This document shows positions 13,280 to 25,099 of a stretch of DNA of 64,000 bases, one piece after another. This DNA is from Clarkia xantiana subsp. parviflora. Taxonomy: Eukaryota > Streptophyta > Magnoliopsida > Myrtales > Onagraceae. The DNA lies in contig JAPTYO010000001.1 in NCBI GenBank assembly GCA_036873135.1, forward strand, positions 51,468,624 to 51,532,623, given 5' to 3'. The position numbers were made by a program, and so were the translations under genes. Numbering within the stretch: position 1 is the stretch's first letter; every line of letters starts with the position of its first letter. The notes beneath the pieces were generated by a model. That model ran no database searches, was not told where the DNA came from, and saw nothing but the letters and a program-made list of their open reading frames with translations.

Positions 13280-13628
13280 TGTGGAATTATGAAACCCTAG
13301 GCAGGAAACCCTAGAATCGCCACAGAGAATGGAGAAAGTAAACACAAAGACTTGCAGATCATTTTGGGGTAATCCTTCATCTGGACCCTAATCACCTTAA
13401 TAAACACTAAAGGGAACCGACCCAAATTAATGGTTCAGTTCTACCCCACCGTTTGTACACAAGAAGGATTTAGTCCAAGAACAATTAAAAGAATTGCAGA
13501 TTCGTCCAAGGCCGGACTGGACCGAACAAAAACACAAAGGCCCAAACAAATATTCAATCACAATACAACCCAATAACAAAACAGAACAAACTAACCCAAC
13601 TTGCATCAGAGAAGCCCAGACTTCAACA
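13280..13628 (-). repeat. 5' LTR of the copia element
   Basis: 349 bp, same ends as 8276-8624. In element orientation it would carry the promoter and transcription start. Confidence 0.95.
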
Positions 13629-13898
13629 AACGTATCATACTTCTTCCATTGATCGATATCTATTCTTCATCAACCCTCTTTACAAGTTATAACAAATATA
13701 ACAGCTAAGTTATAGCTTTTGCATCTCAATGTGCCTAATGATAATATAACTAAAAAAAGTTGTTTATTTTTTTTTATTCCCGTAAGATGAATTCATATTT
13801 CTTAAGTTCTATGTCTTTTTTAATTTTCAATATTATACACGCATGTTAAAAGTCAATTTATTAAGTAGTCATGCGCGTAGCGCAGGGTCAACACCTAG

Positions 13899-14318
13899 TA
13901 TAGTATCATAATAAATAAAAACAATAAAGATTAATTTGTTTTCTTTATTGCTTTTTTTCTTAATCGTTTAGTGAGCGTTGAGAGAATCGATCCTAAAAGA
14001 TCTGACCAAAGATATTTTTAAAAGAAATATATAACTAAAGTCTTTTCTAATGAGGTATTTTTAGCGAAATTCGAATTAGTTTGCTTTGAGAACATAATTC
14101 GGTTTAACATTTGGTCCCAATCTTAGGTAACAGATAGACAAACGTAGTATATTAAAACCAACTTAGCCCTAATAAAAAAAATGTCTGATTTAATATATGG
14201 TAGCCACATTTACAGCTTCATTTACACATTATACAGTGCAACAGCAACATACAAAGAAAACTCCATCTATCTCCTAACCAAATGTGGTTGCATTGGGGTT
14301 GTTAAGGAAAAGATATTT
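13899..14318. other. Spacer and 3' untranslated region of the LRR gene
   Basis: AT-rich, with no gene. The part nearest 14318 is probably the 3' untranslated region of the downstream minus-strand gene. Confidence 0.5.
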
Positions 14319-17300
14319 TCAAGACTGAGAAGTGGCATCTGATCTTTGATCAGCATCAGCACTCCCCTGCACTTGAGCTGCATACTGCAGATTCCACAGA
14401 ACATCCTCGAAAGAGGGTCGGTTTGATGGGTCGGGCGATATGCACTTGTTCGTGATCGATATCACAATCTTTAACGACTCTTGTGATGAAGTTGTTAGTA
14501 CGATTGGATCTACTATCCGTCTCCTACCGTCTTGGCTCCCAAACGACGCCTATATCAAACAATACTCCACGTCACACAATAAAAACCTGATTCTCCAAGT
14601 TTTGTTTTGTTAAGCAACTTTTAAGTATCTCAAGTCTCAACTATTAGAAGTCTCACCATTTCATTCAGCAGGAAGGTTTCTCCTTTGCCTGTAACAATGG
14701 GTCCTACGAGTGACTCGAGCAAAACGAAGCCGAAGTTGTATACATCATCCTCTAAGTTCGTCTTTTTGCTGCACAATCCAATGGCATCAATCATTAGAGC
14801 CAGATTTTAACATATTGAATTTCAAGTAGACATAATTCTGTAAGGTGTCACATTATATGCAGAAATACATGGCGACTAAATACATACAATTTAAAAAGTT
14901 CATGCTGCAATGATAATTTTTGAAACTATATCAAGTTCAGAATCATTTAACGGCATAATCTAAATGAAGATCAAAACCATACCTTGATTTAAGAGCTTCT
15001 CCCTTTCCCTGGAGAAACATAAACAGATTGTGTCACAAAAATACTCGAAATCACTGGAACAGAACACAAACAATAGGATAATATGAATTTCTTCTAGATT
15101 TACCTCTTGCTTTACGATTTCATCTGTGAGAATCGACATTCCATAGTCGCTCAGTTTCGCAATATGATGTTCATCAAGTAATATGTTATTCGTCTTCAAT
15201 CGATTGTTGAACGAACCAGGGATGACACCCGTGTGAAGGAAATGCACGGCCTTGGCAACACTGATTAGAACTGCCAGTCGGTCGGGCCACTTGAGTACCT
15301 TCTCCAGGTTGCTTTCTGCATTGATGACATGACAAATTTACACAAAAACTAACCCAGAAAAAAAAAAGTCTTTTTTTTAAAAAAAAAATGATATAATCAA
15401 TAGTTTCCTGAAATGGTAAAAGAAATGTACCTGACAAATGTGCATGATAACTTCCATTGGGAATGAATTCATATACAAGGAAGACTTTAGCAGTGGAGTC
15501 TTCAGCGTCGATACAATGACCCAAGAGCCCGACCAAATGTGGATGATGAAGCTTTGACAGCCAATCTAAACGTATTCTGAGGTTGTGAATGGAACACTTC
15601 TTCAAGGCAAGGGAACGGATCGTAATATATGTTCCACTCTCTAATCTTCCCTTGTAAAGCTGACAGTCAATAAAATCATCATCATTGGTGCGTCTAAACA
15701 AAGCATCACACGGAACTTAGGCAGCATTTGGATTGCAGAAATGCAAGATTCAGGGGAATGTTTGAATGTTACAACTCAACAGAGCGACTGTTATCTAAAC
15801 AAAGCATCACACGGAACTTAGGCAGCGTTTAGATTGCATCCTATAATGCATCGAACCAAACAGCCCCTTGGTAGTTTGTAGCAACTCTATTGATGTTAAA
15901 CAGAACATCAGAAGTAACTTAGGGGGTGTTTGGATTGCGACACTGCAAGATTTTAGGGGTATGGTCTAATTCAAACAGAGCAATGATAATCTTATAAGTA
16001 GAGTGAGTTTAGTTTGCATCCTATAATATTAAACCAAACATCCCCTTGGTAGTTTGTAGCAACTAAGATTACATAAGATGCAAAATGTTTATAATACCTT
16101 CCCAATGGAGGCATCACCAATTAAAGTGGAGGAATGGAAATTATTTGTAGCTTCTTTCAACTCTTCCATTGAAAACAAGCGATGGTGAGGGCCGCCTTGA
16201 GCTCCAATCTTCGAGGCTTCAGATATGAACCCTAGAATACATACACAACGAACAAAATGATGAACTCGGAATTCCATTAAAAAAAATAACAAAAATTGTT
16301 GATTGAATTACTTACTAGCATTAGCAAGGAACTCAGAGGAGACACCGGATAAGCCGTTATTATCTTGAACAGCCTTTGGATAATTATACGGCTGCTCGGT
16401 GTTCCTTCTAGAATAAACCCTTCTGCAGAAATAAAGAAGGACTAGAAGCAGAACCACCATAACAACAACTGCTCCACCAATAACTGCAGTCAAGATCCGC
16501 AATCTTCCTCCTAAAAACCCGTTGTTCTCCGAGGTCTCATGGCTGTTACAGAAAGATTCTTGATGCTGGTATTTGGTGTCAATGGACAGACAGTTCCAAC
16601 TGTACTTCACCACTGTCTTGTCTGAAGTAGCGGTTCCAAGACAAGAAGGAAGCTCACCAGTTAACTTATTATCAGAAATGTCTACAAACCCGAGCTTTGC
16701 ACCACAATGTAGATTCTCAGCAATCGAACCACTCAACAGATTTGATGCTAAATCCAAGTAACTGATGTTTGGAAGTGAGAACACGACTGAAGGCGGGGTC
16801 CCACTTAAAGAATTGAAGGACAAATCAAGGTGTTGAAGCTGACTCAGTTCTTCAATCTGATTTGGGATTTCACCAGAGAAAGAATTTCTGCTTAAGAGCA
16901 AGGTCACCAATCCAACAGGCAGCATTGGCAGCTGAGAATCAAACTTGTTGTCTATTAAGTCGAGGACGTGGAGTGAACTTAACCCGCTCAAATCAGGCAA
17001 TTTACCAGACAGTTGATTGTTGGACAAGGCAATGTTTGTTATTGTTCTGGAAATTGATGAAGGGAACTGACCCACAAGGAGATTGTCCTTCATTGTGAAG
17101 ACAGTTAGATTTGAAAGAGTATCCAATCCATGGGGGACAGTCCCATTCAAGAAGTTGCCATCAAGGCTCAAGATTTGGAGATTCCCGAGCCTCGAAATCT
17201 GACCCGGGACTGATCCGAAAAGGTAATTTGAGCTAAAATCCAGAAGTTGAAGTGAATTAAGTCGGTGGATTTTATCAGGAAGGGATCCCCAGATGCCAAG

Positions 17301-17678
17301 AGACACTAAGCTAAGTACCCTCAAGCTAGTGAGCCTAGTGAGTGTAGTGACAAGAGAATCAATGGAGAATGATTCTGATAAAGTTCGGTTGGGAATTGCG
17401 TGGCCATGAAAAGTACTGACCTTGATGTTCTTATCCCCCATGACTTTAAGTTCAGTGACAGAGTTGTATTCACAGGTTAGGCTCAAACCTGGAGTAGAAG
17501 GGATGGTGCAAATGTCTGATGTGTAGTTTCCCCAAACGTCCATTGATGGTGGGAACTCCAAATGCTTCCTTATTTGAAGAAGAATCTGGGTATCAGAAAC
17601 TTGTAGCTGATGGGTACTCTGGATACTGCACAAACTCCATGAAAGTAGAACAATAGCAAAGAATTCTTGAAAACCCAT
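14319..17678 (-). CDS. LRR receptor-like protein with an inactive kinase domain (At3g03770-like)
   Basis: Seven exons join in frame: 17678-16316, 16231-16098, 15659-15431, 15315-15104, 15008-14983, 14768-14657 and 14549-14319, giving 768 residues. Residues 1-21 look like a signal peptide. An N-terminal cap and about ten leucine-rich repeats follow (about 85-360). A membrane helix (about 395-418, AVVVMVVLLLVLLYF) leads into the juxtamembrane block FSMEELKEATNNF and a kinase-like domain. The kinase is degenerate. The glycine loop is GDASIGK, the lysine position in the VAIK strand reads ITIRSLA, the HRD loop is replaced by IPGSFNNRLKTNNILL, and DFG is SDYG. The family is known as probable inactive LRR receptor-like kinases, so signalling would be through binding partners at the plasma membrane. 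Ligand and partners are unknown. Confidence 0.92.
15700..16075. repeat. Imperfect tandem duplication in intron 2 of the LRR gene
   Basis: The piece aaacaaagcatcacacggaa occurs near 15695 and 15796. The pieces ttggattgc and ccttggtagtttgtagcaac each recur about 180 bp apart. The intron therefore grew by local duplication; no coding sequence is affected. Confidence 0.75.
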
Positions 17679-18360
17679 GATTGAAGATCAAGAAAGGTTG
17701 CAACTTTGGAATCAACAAATCAAAGAAAACCCATGACTGAAAATGAAGAAAGGTTGCAACTTTGAGACTCTTATATCTTCCCGAAACTGGGGAAATTATA
17801 AAAACAAGGGAGACAAACAATGCCCATAAACTCTCTGGAGAATGTTTTTTGGACAAACTAAAAAAAAGAGGAGGAATGGTGGGAGATGGGGAAACGCCAA
17901 ATGTATGGTTTGCTGATGTACTATTACTGCGGTTCAATTGAATGCAGCACAGAGTAATAAAGAGATGTGTGGTGTAATGGAGAGGACAAGAGGTAGTTGA
18001 AGAGGGGTCAGTTTTGCAGAGCAGAGGCAGAGAGAAGGAGATAAGCATTTACTGCCATCTTCTTTCAAATGGAAAGAAGGACCCAAAGAAATCAATGGCG
18101 TCGGTTTGAATTTTCTTTGCTCTATCTATAAAGGACAAAGACTGTATGTTTGATAGCATTGTGTGCTTTTGTGTGTAGAGTATCTTCCAAATTGCAGAGA
18201 GGAGAGAAGAGAAGAGGGAGGCACATGAATGAAAGAGAAGCAGTGTGAAGAATTTCAATCTTTCTTTGTAGCTCGAGATTGGGAAAATTGCACCAGGACA
18301 GACAGGAAGGAGGCAAGGTAAATGTAGTTTTCGCTTTAGCGGTTGGGGGACCAAGTAAAT
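17679..18360 (-). promoter_or_regulatory. 5' leader and promoter region of the LRR gene
   Basis: Open frames on the minus strand at 17593-18048 and 18049-18354 have no recognisable protein features and overlap the expected leader. CT-rich and GA-rich tracts (18160-18230) are typical of plant leaders. The transcription start was not located. Confidence 0.35.
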
Positions 18361-19699
18361 GACCTCAGATTCTTCGGTTATTTACGTTGTTTGCCATCAC
18401 GTGGATTTCTACTTTTACCTTTTGATGATTTGTTAAGTTTGACTAATAATAACGGCTATCCATTCCAAACTCATAAGAAGATTTTGGCCCAGAAAGAAGA
18501 AGATTAATGATTTAATTCAACTAAAATGAGTCTCATGATTGTACGTCCAAAATTTAAAATGCTTATAATGTTACATATTATATTGCTATTATTATTATAG
18601 AAATGTGAAATTTGACCTTGTTATATATAGAGTGAAATTGAAGCCACAAATAAAATAGTGCTTAATAAATCTATCTATCTATTACTCAAGCCCATTGAGA
18701 CCAGCCTGTCTTGAAGGCGAAACCAAGTAGCAAAAAAACAAATATAGAAGAATCCCATGAAGGAAAGGGAACCATATATATAGTTTTGTTTATAATTAAT
18801 TAATGGAGGTCGCTGCTGCAGACAAAGGTAAGCAGCATAGCATGTTGGCTGGCACCCTAGTTGTCTTACAAAACACATTCAGTAACAACTGAACTTAGGG
18901 ACTACCTTAAATCATCCATCATGTTATAAAGCAATTTAGTTAATTCATCTTCTTAAACCAACCACAGATCTTGATTCTTTTAAATATATATATATAGCCT
19001 TTAAAAAGCAAATAGATAAGTAGTATACTGGGTAGTTTAGCTTTATTTATTAAAAGAAGTGTAAGTTCAGGCAAAGGCAAAGCAAATAACAGAAGCTTTT
19101 AATAAATTATTATTATATATATTATATGAACAACTAACTGGATTTTAATAATTGCAATCACCATCATCACCTGAATGTATTGATTTTAATTTGCTGAAAA
19201 CTATGCTGCAACTTTTAATATACATCAATCAAGAACCCACTGGCCACTGCATTATTACTATAGACATGATAGTAGATCCATCCAGCATATGAACCTTTTA
19301 GAATAAGGAGGCAATGCATTAATGCAAGTTGTATTTCATTGTACATGTAGTTTACCTTGTGCCCCACACCTCTCTGATGCAATTTCTCCAACTTTTCATA
19401 TTATGGCATACCCACCACAAATATTATGAACCTACCTGAGGATTCTGCTCAAATCATAGAATCTTAGTTAGTTAGTTGGTGAATTCCATAAGGGAGGATT
19501 CGAAACCAAAGGAACGAACAAGAAGACCCGACATTATTTATCACGCACAGTAAGATAAGCATAAAACAAGATCTTGACACTTTATGAATTGGTCAAAAAT
19601 CAACAACATTGATGTCTCTTGCACAAGATCTTGGATCTTGCCACTTTAGCAAAATATCTAGTATGTACAATACAATATCTATGTATGTACAATACAATA
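18361..19699. other. Intergenic, no gene seen
   Basis: AT-rich sequence with short AT repeats near 18980 and 19110. Nothing coding or clearly repetitive was recognised. Confidence 0.5.
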
Positions 19700-22500
19700 T
19701 TCGTAGTTATGGGGGAAAGACAAAGTTGTTAAGCTTGTAGATGAAGATTGTATTGAAAGTGTGCAAGAGACAGAAAAATGCTCTTGATTTTGTCTTTTGA
19801 CCACTCATGAGGCTATTTAGTGGAAAAGACGTACGAAGCGGATTCAAATTCTTGTTCCTCCATTGCATATAGTTAGTTCCTTGACCTCAACCAATCCTAA
19901 AATTTTGTTTGGTTATGTATGCATATTAGATCTTAAAGTTGCTTGTCAATGGAGATCCTCAATAAGGAGGGGGAAAATAGCTTTTTTTTACCCACGTTGA
20001 AGAAGAAAGGTTGCTGAACCAAATTATGCAACACAGAAAATTTATTGAATGCCAAGAAAAAACAAAATTTACCACATTTTGCCTGTGATATACCTGCAAA
20101 TAATAACCAAAAACAATAAGTCACAGGATTTGACAAGTTGAGGCATGAGTCTGAGCTGTCACTGCCTCTGATAAATCATCAGAGTAAATAAATGGTTTTT
20201 GTTGTCATGAATCCTAGTCGCTGCAGCAAATCACAGTTGACCTTTCACCAACCATTTTTGCAGACAAACTACAAAGGAAGTCTAGGAGTAGAGTTCCAGG
20301 ATCATCAACCAAGAAACTTCGCTGCCAATCACATCAAATATCATTGTTAATGCCATTCACATGAGGAACAATTACATGAATATTACTCACATGTGCAACA
20401 GAATCTTGTTTAACAGAGATTAGTCTACTCATAGCTACATTAGTTTAACACAGTTGACTCCTGCCAGCCTCCCTGATAAATGCCAAAAGAGATCTTGAAG
20501 AATTTTGTATGAAAATGAAGTCTTTTCTATTTCTGAAAACTGCTCACTGAGTCATATTTTATTTCAGACAACATAAGTGAATGATGAACAAATTTAACTT
20601 ATTTTTCATTTTTTAAATCGAAGAAGCCCCGTTACATGTATAATTTTTCTTTACTTGTCAATCTAATCTAATAGTCAGTTCCGTTTAAGGTAGGGAAAAA
20701 GAAAATATTCCAGGTGGGAGCTGTCATAGAAATTGAAGCAATCTTGTGCCACACGTTCAACAAATATCAGCCATAACGTCTATCAAAATTCAAGATTCAT
20801 ATTCATCAGTAAACCCTTTTGATTTCCAACTGACATCGATAAGCCTTGACCACATCAGGCACATCCTTCTGAAATGCAGTAACATACTTCTCAAGAAACA
20901 GACTGTCAGTAAGTATAATGAGTGTATAGCCTTGACCACATCAAGCATATACCTTCTCAAACGTATATAGTTGCTGCTTGCTTCTTGAACTTCTCATTTA
21001 ACAAGACAATATTCTTCGTTATGGGGGAAAGAGAAAGATGTTGACCTTGTAGATGAAGATTGTCTTGAAAGTGTGCAAGAGATAGAACAATGTTCTTGAT
21101 TTTTGTCGTTTGACCACTTCATGAGACTATTTAGTAAGAAACACTACATAGATTCAAATTCTTGTTCTCCACTACAGTTAGATTCTCAAAGTGGCTTGTT
21201 AATGGACGAAGATCCCCAATAGAAGAAACATAACTTTTTTTTTACCAAAACTTACCATATAAGAACAAAGCCAAATTGCTGAACCAAATCCTTGTTAGAA
21301 TAAACTACTACACAGCACAAAAAACTTTTGACTGCCAAAACAAAATAAAAAGTACTACCTCTTTCCTGTGATATACCTGCAGACAATAACCAGGAACAAG
21401 AAGTCACAGGATTTGTCAAGTCCAGTGTTATGATTCTTGATGTAGGACCGAGTCCAGGGGCGACGAACGATCGGATTGGGGCAAGGAGCTCTCTTCTGGA
21501 GCGCCATTCTGATTGGTACGGTAAGATAGATGCAGAGTTTCTAAAATAACTTTGCTTGCCTTTATTCATAACTAGACCTCCTTTAAATGGGGTTTGTCAA
21601 TACAATATTGAGATAGATATCTAATACTATAATTCTAAGATAGGGATATAAATTGTTAGTACCTTCGACCTCAACCAATCCTAAAATTGGTTTGCTTATG
21701 TATGCAAATTTAGATCTCAAAGTTTCTTGTCAATGGAGATTAATCAATAAGGAGAAGAAAAAAACATAGCTTTTTTTACCCCCATTGATGAAGAAGAAAA
21801 GTTGCTGACCCTAATCGTGCAGCACAAAAAATTTCTTGAATGCCAAAAAATAAAATCTACCACATTTTGCTTGTGATATTCCTGCAAATAATAACCAGAA
21901 ACAATAAGTCACAAGATTTGACAAGTTGAGGCATGAATCTGAGCTGTCACAACCTCTAATAAATCATCAGACTAAAGAAATGGTTTTTGTTGTCATGAAT
22001 CCTAGTCGCTGCAGCAAATCATAGTTGACCTATCAACAACCCATTTCTGCAGACAAACGAAGTAGTCTAGGAGTAGTTCCAGAAGCATCAACCAAGAACC
22101 TTCACTGCCAATCTCATCAAATATCATTGTATTCACATGAGGAACAATACGATGAAAATATGGCTTAAATGTGCAACAGAATTTTCTTTGACAAAGATTT
22201 GTCTACTTACAGCTAGATTAGTTGAACACAGTTGACTCCTACCTCCCTGATGATGCCAAAAGAGATTTTGAAGAACTCCGTAAAGGAAAGGAGCAGTTTT
22301 ACAAAGTGTGAAATCCTTTATGAAAAATTGAGTCTTTTTCATTTCAGGAAACAGTTGACCGCCTCACTAAGTCACTTTTGGATTTCGGACAACACAACAT
22401 GTATAATTTTTCTTTACTTGTCAATCTAATCTAGTAGTCGGTTCCATTTCAAAGCAGGAAAACAACAATATTCCGGCCTGGAGCTATCATAGAAATGGAA
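19700..22500. repeat. Repeated mTERF-flank sequence, about three diverged copies
   Basis: Blocks starting near 19708, 21020 and 21660 share long stretches: ttatgggggaaaga, gtagatgaagattgt, acctcaaccaatcctaaaat, gtcatgaatcctagtcgctg and gcagcaaatca. The copies are collinear but carry many indels. The second copy holds an insertion around 21420-21600 that does not match the others. The block lies directly beyond the 3' end of the first mTERF gene and includes a broken mTERF tail, so it probably reflects loss of former tandem mTERF copies. Confidence 0.7.
20800..21001 (-). pseudogene. Broken C-terminal piece of an mTERF gene
   Basis: On the minus strand the sequence matches the last 60-70 codons of the mTERF gene at 22759-23880, including the part coding for the VPDVVKAYRG region and the GKFKKQ region. 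A short internal repeat (ccttgaccacatca at 20844 and 20932) and frameshifts interrupt it. The rest of the gene is missing. Confidence 0.8.
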
Positions 22501-22758
22501 GCAATGTTGACCATGGCAGGTTCAAAAGATATCAGTCAGCTGTAGATAATAAACTAAGCATGAGAGAGAATCTTCAAGAATGCAATTTCTGTTATCTTCA
22601 GGAATGTAATTAAAACACAGGCAATGATTCCGAAACTCCACAGCCAGTCTATTACTACCCTAAAAAGTAAAAACTAGCCCAAATGATTCCAACTTTAAGA
22701 CAACCTTCTCAGACCAAGATTTGCTTGCATCACAATCTCTTGAATCTCGCAACATCTT

Positions 22759-23880
22759 TCAAGAATCGCATTCTTTGATTTCCAACTTACCTCGATAAGC
22801 CTTGACCACATCAGGCACATCCTTCTCAAATGCAGTCACGTACTTCTCAAGAAACTGACTGTCATTTTTCTTCATGGTTGTGTATATAGTTGCTGCTTGC
22901 TTCTTAAACTTCCCATTTGAAATCAATACTTGTAAAACCGACCATCTTGGCACTATTCTTTTCTTCAAACTGAGTAGAAAGAGAGATGGGTACACGGCTA
23001 TCTCCAATGGGGTAAACCCAACCCTGTTTACCAAGAAATCTACTACCTGATAGATCTTAACCTCCGAGCAAACCATCAGCATTGGTTGTTTCTTAAATGC
23101 AGCAACAAAAACTTGCTCAGACCAACCAAGTTTGGCGAAAATCTCCCTTCTTTTATTCCACCATAGCTTGCTCGTCATCCCAACTGCATTCAGGCCAAGG
23201 ATAAAAAGCACTTTTTGAGGCTCAAATCCCATATCCTCCACTATCTTAACCACCTCCTCAAACCGATCAGTTTTTAAACACAATGCTTGAGCATTCCACG
23301 CCATTAACCTTACAATCACCTGATAAGGCACACCATGGACTTGCAGGGTCTGTATGTTAGGCACAACATACCTACTGATTGTGTTCCTAGATCCACGTGT
23401 AAGCACACGGCTCGAATTCCTAATCACGCATACAAGGTCCTGATCACTCTTGAGGAACTCCTTGAAGAAATCTAACATGGGGACTATGTCTTGGATAGGT
23501 TTGGACAGTATCCCCTTGTTTGAACAAAGAATTGTTAGCAAGTGGGTCCCCGAGACACCTAAAGACATCAAATACTCCATCTTTGGCCTGAGATCTTTCT
23601 CTGCATCAGCGACAATATAACCAGGTTGCTTAGAAATCAGCTTTGCCACATCGCTATTACTAAACCTACAATACTTGAACAGCTCAAAGACAGAATCAGC
23701 ACTCTCTGTGTCTTCAACAGTGACAGCCTTAGCAGCAGAATTGGCCTGTTCTGGGGCCAAACCCCAAACTTTAGTGAGGTAAGATACAGTGGACACCGAA
23801 CCAAGAGATAATGTCGTAAAAGGAACACTAATTGCACTGCCGCTGCTGCGTATCAATTTTCTGACTACAAAACGAAGCAT
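22759..23880 (-). CDS. mTERF family protein (organelle), copy A
   Basis: A single-exon gene of 373 residues. The N-terminus MLRFVVRKLIRSSGSAIS is rich in Arg and Ser and lacks acidic residues, as in organelle targeting peptides. From about residue 45 (VSYLTKVWGL) to 350 the protein shows the repeated mTERF pattern, for example LISKQPGYIVADAEKDLRPK and VDFLVNRVGFTPLEIA. It ends in the family tail EKDVPDVVKAYRGKLE. mTERF proteins are helical-repeat proteins that bind nucleic acid and act in mitochondrial or plastid transcription and RNA processing. It is one of three neighbouring paralogs on the same strand. The start is supported because all three align at MLR/MLP. Which organelle it serves cannot be told. 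Confidence 0.93.
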   Translation of the reverse strand: MLRFVVRKLIRSSGSAISVPFTTLSLGSVSTVSYLTKVWGLAPEQANSAAKAVTVEDTESADSVFELFKYCRFSNSDVAKLISKQPGYIVADAEKDLRPKMEYLMSLGVSGTHLLTILCSNKGILSKPIQDIVPMLDFFKEFLKSDQDLVCVIRNSSRVLTRGSRNTISRYVVPNIQTLQVHGVPYQVIVRLMAWNAQALCLKTDRFEEVVKIVEDMGFEPQKVLFILGLNAVGMTSKLWWNKRREIFAKLGWSEQVFVAAFKKQPMLMVCSEVKIYQVVDFLVNRVGFTPLEIAVYPSLFLLSLKKRIVPRWSVLQVLISNGKFKKQAATIYTTMKKNDSQFLEKYVTAFEKDVPDVVKAYRGKLEIKECDS

Positions 23881-25099
23881 TTGGGATGGAGCTTCGATTG
23901 GACGAAGCTGATTATAGTGAAATACTCACCAGAATGATCGATCGAGAGCTGAAACTGGGGTTTAGCGCGTGCTCTGCTTCGTTTCGCGCTTCAAGTTGCT
24001 AGCTTAAATCATCCGGAAGAGAGGCATAAACGGAAATGGATTTCGAACTTCGACCTCGATTGCTGCCGGCTGGGGCCCGTTAATAACATTCGTCTTCTCG
24101 GGTTTGTTTCTGGGCCTTGAGTCCTGATCCAAGGATACCATTTAGCCCAGGGTGGGAAAGAAGCTTAAAATTATTATTAATTCATAATTAAATAATAAAT
24201 AATAATTAATATATATAATATAATGTATAATAGAAAAACGCAGGGTTCGTCGTGAAATTATTGTTGCCCAATATTTCCAATAATTGAAACGGGCGGTTCG
24301 ATTTCATTTACTTCACAAGATCCCTGTAGAGTTCCATGCTCGAACTAATTGGCTCTTGTTGTGCCCAAAAAATCGATCCTTTAGTTTTGTAATAGTATCG
24401 GCTTTATTAAAACAAAAGAATTGCCTGCTTTCGTGTGGAAAGAAAAACAGTTTAAAAAAAATTAGTATGATCAATGATCATGCTAGAGCATACCCTAACC
24501 ATTCTTAACCCGTAATAATGTCAAACAGAGCAGCCTATGAACCCACCTAAAAAGGAACTATGTTTAATGTTTCGCCCAATAACAAAAGGTTTCGAGTTAA
24601 AGTTACGTGAATAGAAAAATATTTATCGCAAACACTTTAACCCTTGTGATAAATATGTTACGAGTGTAATCCTTTTAATATAGGCGTAGAAATCTCGTAA
24701 AATGCCATTTAAAAAGGAAACAACACCATTAATAGCTCAGTAGAACTCTTGACTTCAAAGAAGTTATGCAATTAGCCACAAAACAAAATGCACACTTTTC
24801 TTTTTACCCCCTAAGGATGATTACACAAGCAGAAAAAGATGAACAATTTGGGCAAAAGTTTAAGTATATTAGTCAAAAGGACAAGTCTAACAACACAACC
24901 TTCTCAGACATTCTTTCTCCAGAGATAGATATCTCATAATCATCTAACTGCTGACTACAAAAATGTGTTCAATCTCAAGCTCTCAATCAAATTGATTGGA
25001 TCAACAGTCACCTACCTACTTAGTAAACAAGTACTTACAACTAGAGACATAGAGAGAGATAGAGAGATCAAGCAGGCATCGTTTGCAGCAGCAGTCATC
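23881..25099. other. Spacer between mTERF copies A and B
   Basis: Promoter and leader of copy A lie to the left (23881-24100). The remainder is AT-rich and includes probable 3' untranslated sequence of copy B near 25000-25099. No further gene is seen. Confidence 0.5.

Larger units (their letters stand above)
8276..13628 (-). mobile_element. Ty1/copia LTR retrotransposon, structurally full length but coding-dead
   Basis: The element is 5353 bp and reads on the minus strand. Two 349-bp LTRs begin TG and end CA. Next to the right-hand (5') LTR is a primer binding site complementary to initiator tRNA-Met. Next to the left-hand (3') LTR is a purine tract. The domain order gag, protease, integrase, reverse transcriptase, RNase H is that of copia. 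Flanks are gacgt (8271-8275) and aacgt (13629-13633), a 5-bp target duplication with one mismatch. By eye the LTRs differ at about 13 of 349 positions, so the insertion is not very recent. It sits inside the Helitron at 7910-13898. Confidence 0.95.
7910..13898 (+). mobile_element. Non-autonomous Helitron, split by a copia insertion
   Basis: The left end reads A|TCTATATATATTATATATAA, with TC after a host A. The right end has the hairpin TGCGC-GTA-GCGCA at 13872-13884, ten bases, then CTAG at 13895-13898 followed by a host T. These are the known Helitron end features: 5' TC, a 3' hairpin close to CTRR, and insertion between A and T without target duplication. After removing the copia element (8276-13628 plus its target repeat) about 630 bp remain, with no coding capacity. 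The 3' end is strong evidence; the choice of 5' end is less certain. Confidence 0.65.

Noticed and set aside
17593..18354. Two minus-strand frames upstream of the LRR gene
   Set aside because: They lie in the expected leader and promoter, have low-complexity Ser/Leu-rich translations and match nothing I know.
21252..21569. 105-codon minus-strand frame among the mTERF flank repeats
   Set aside because: It spans the border between a repeat copy and an unrelated insert, and its parts are non-coding in the sister copies.
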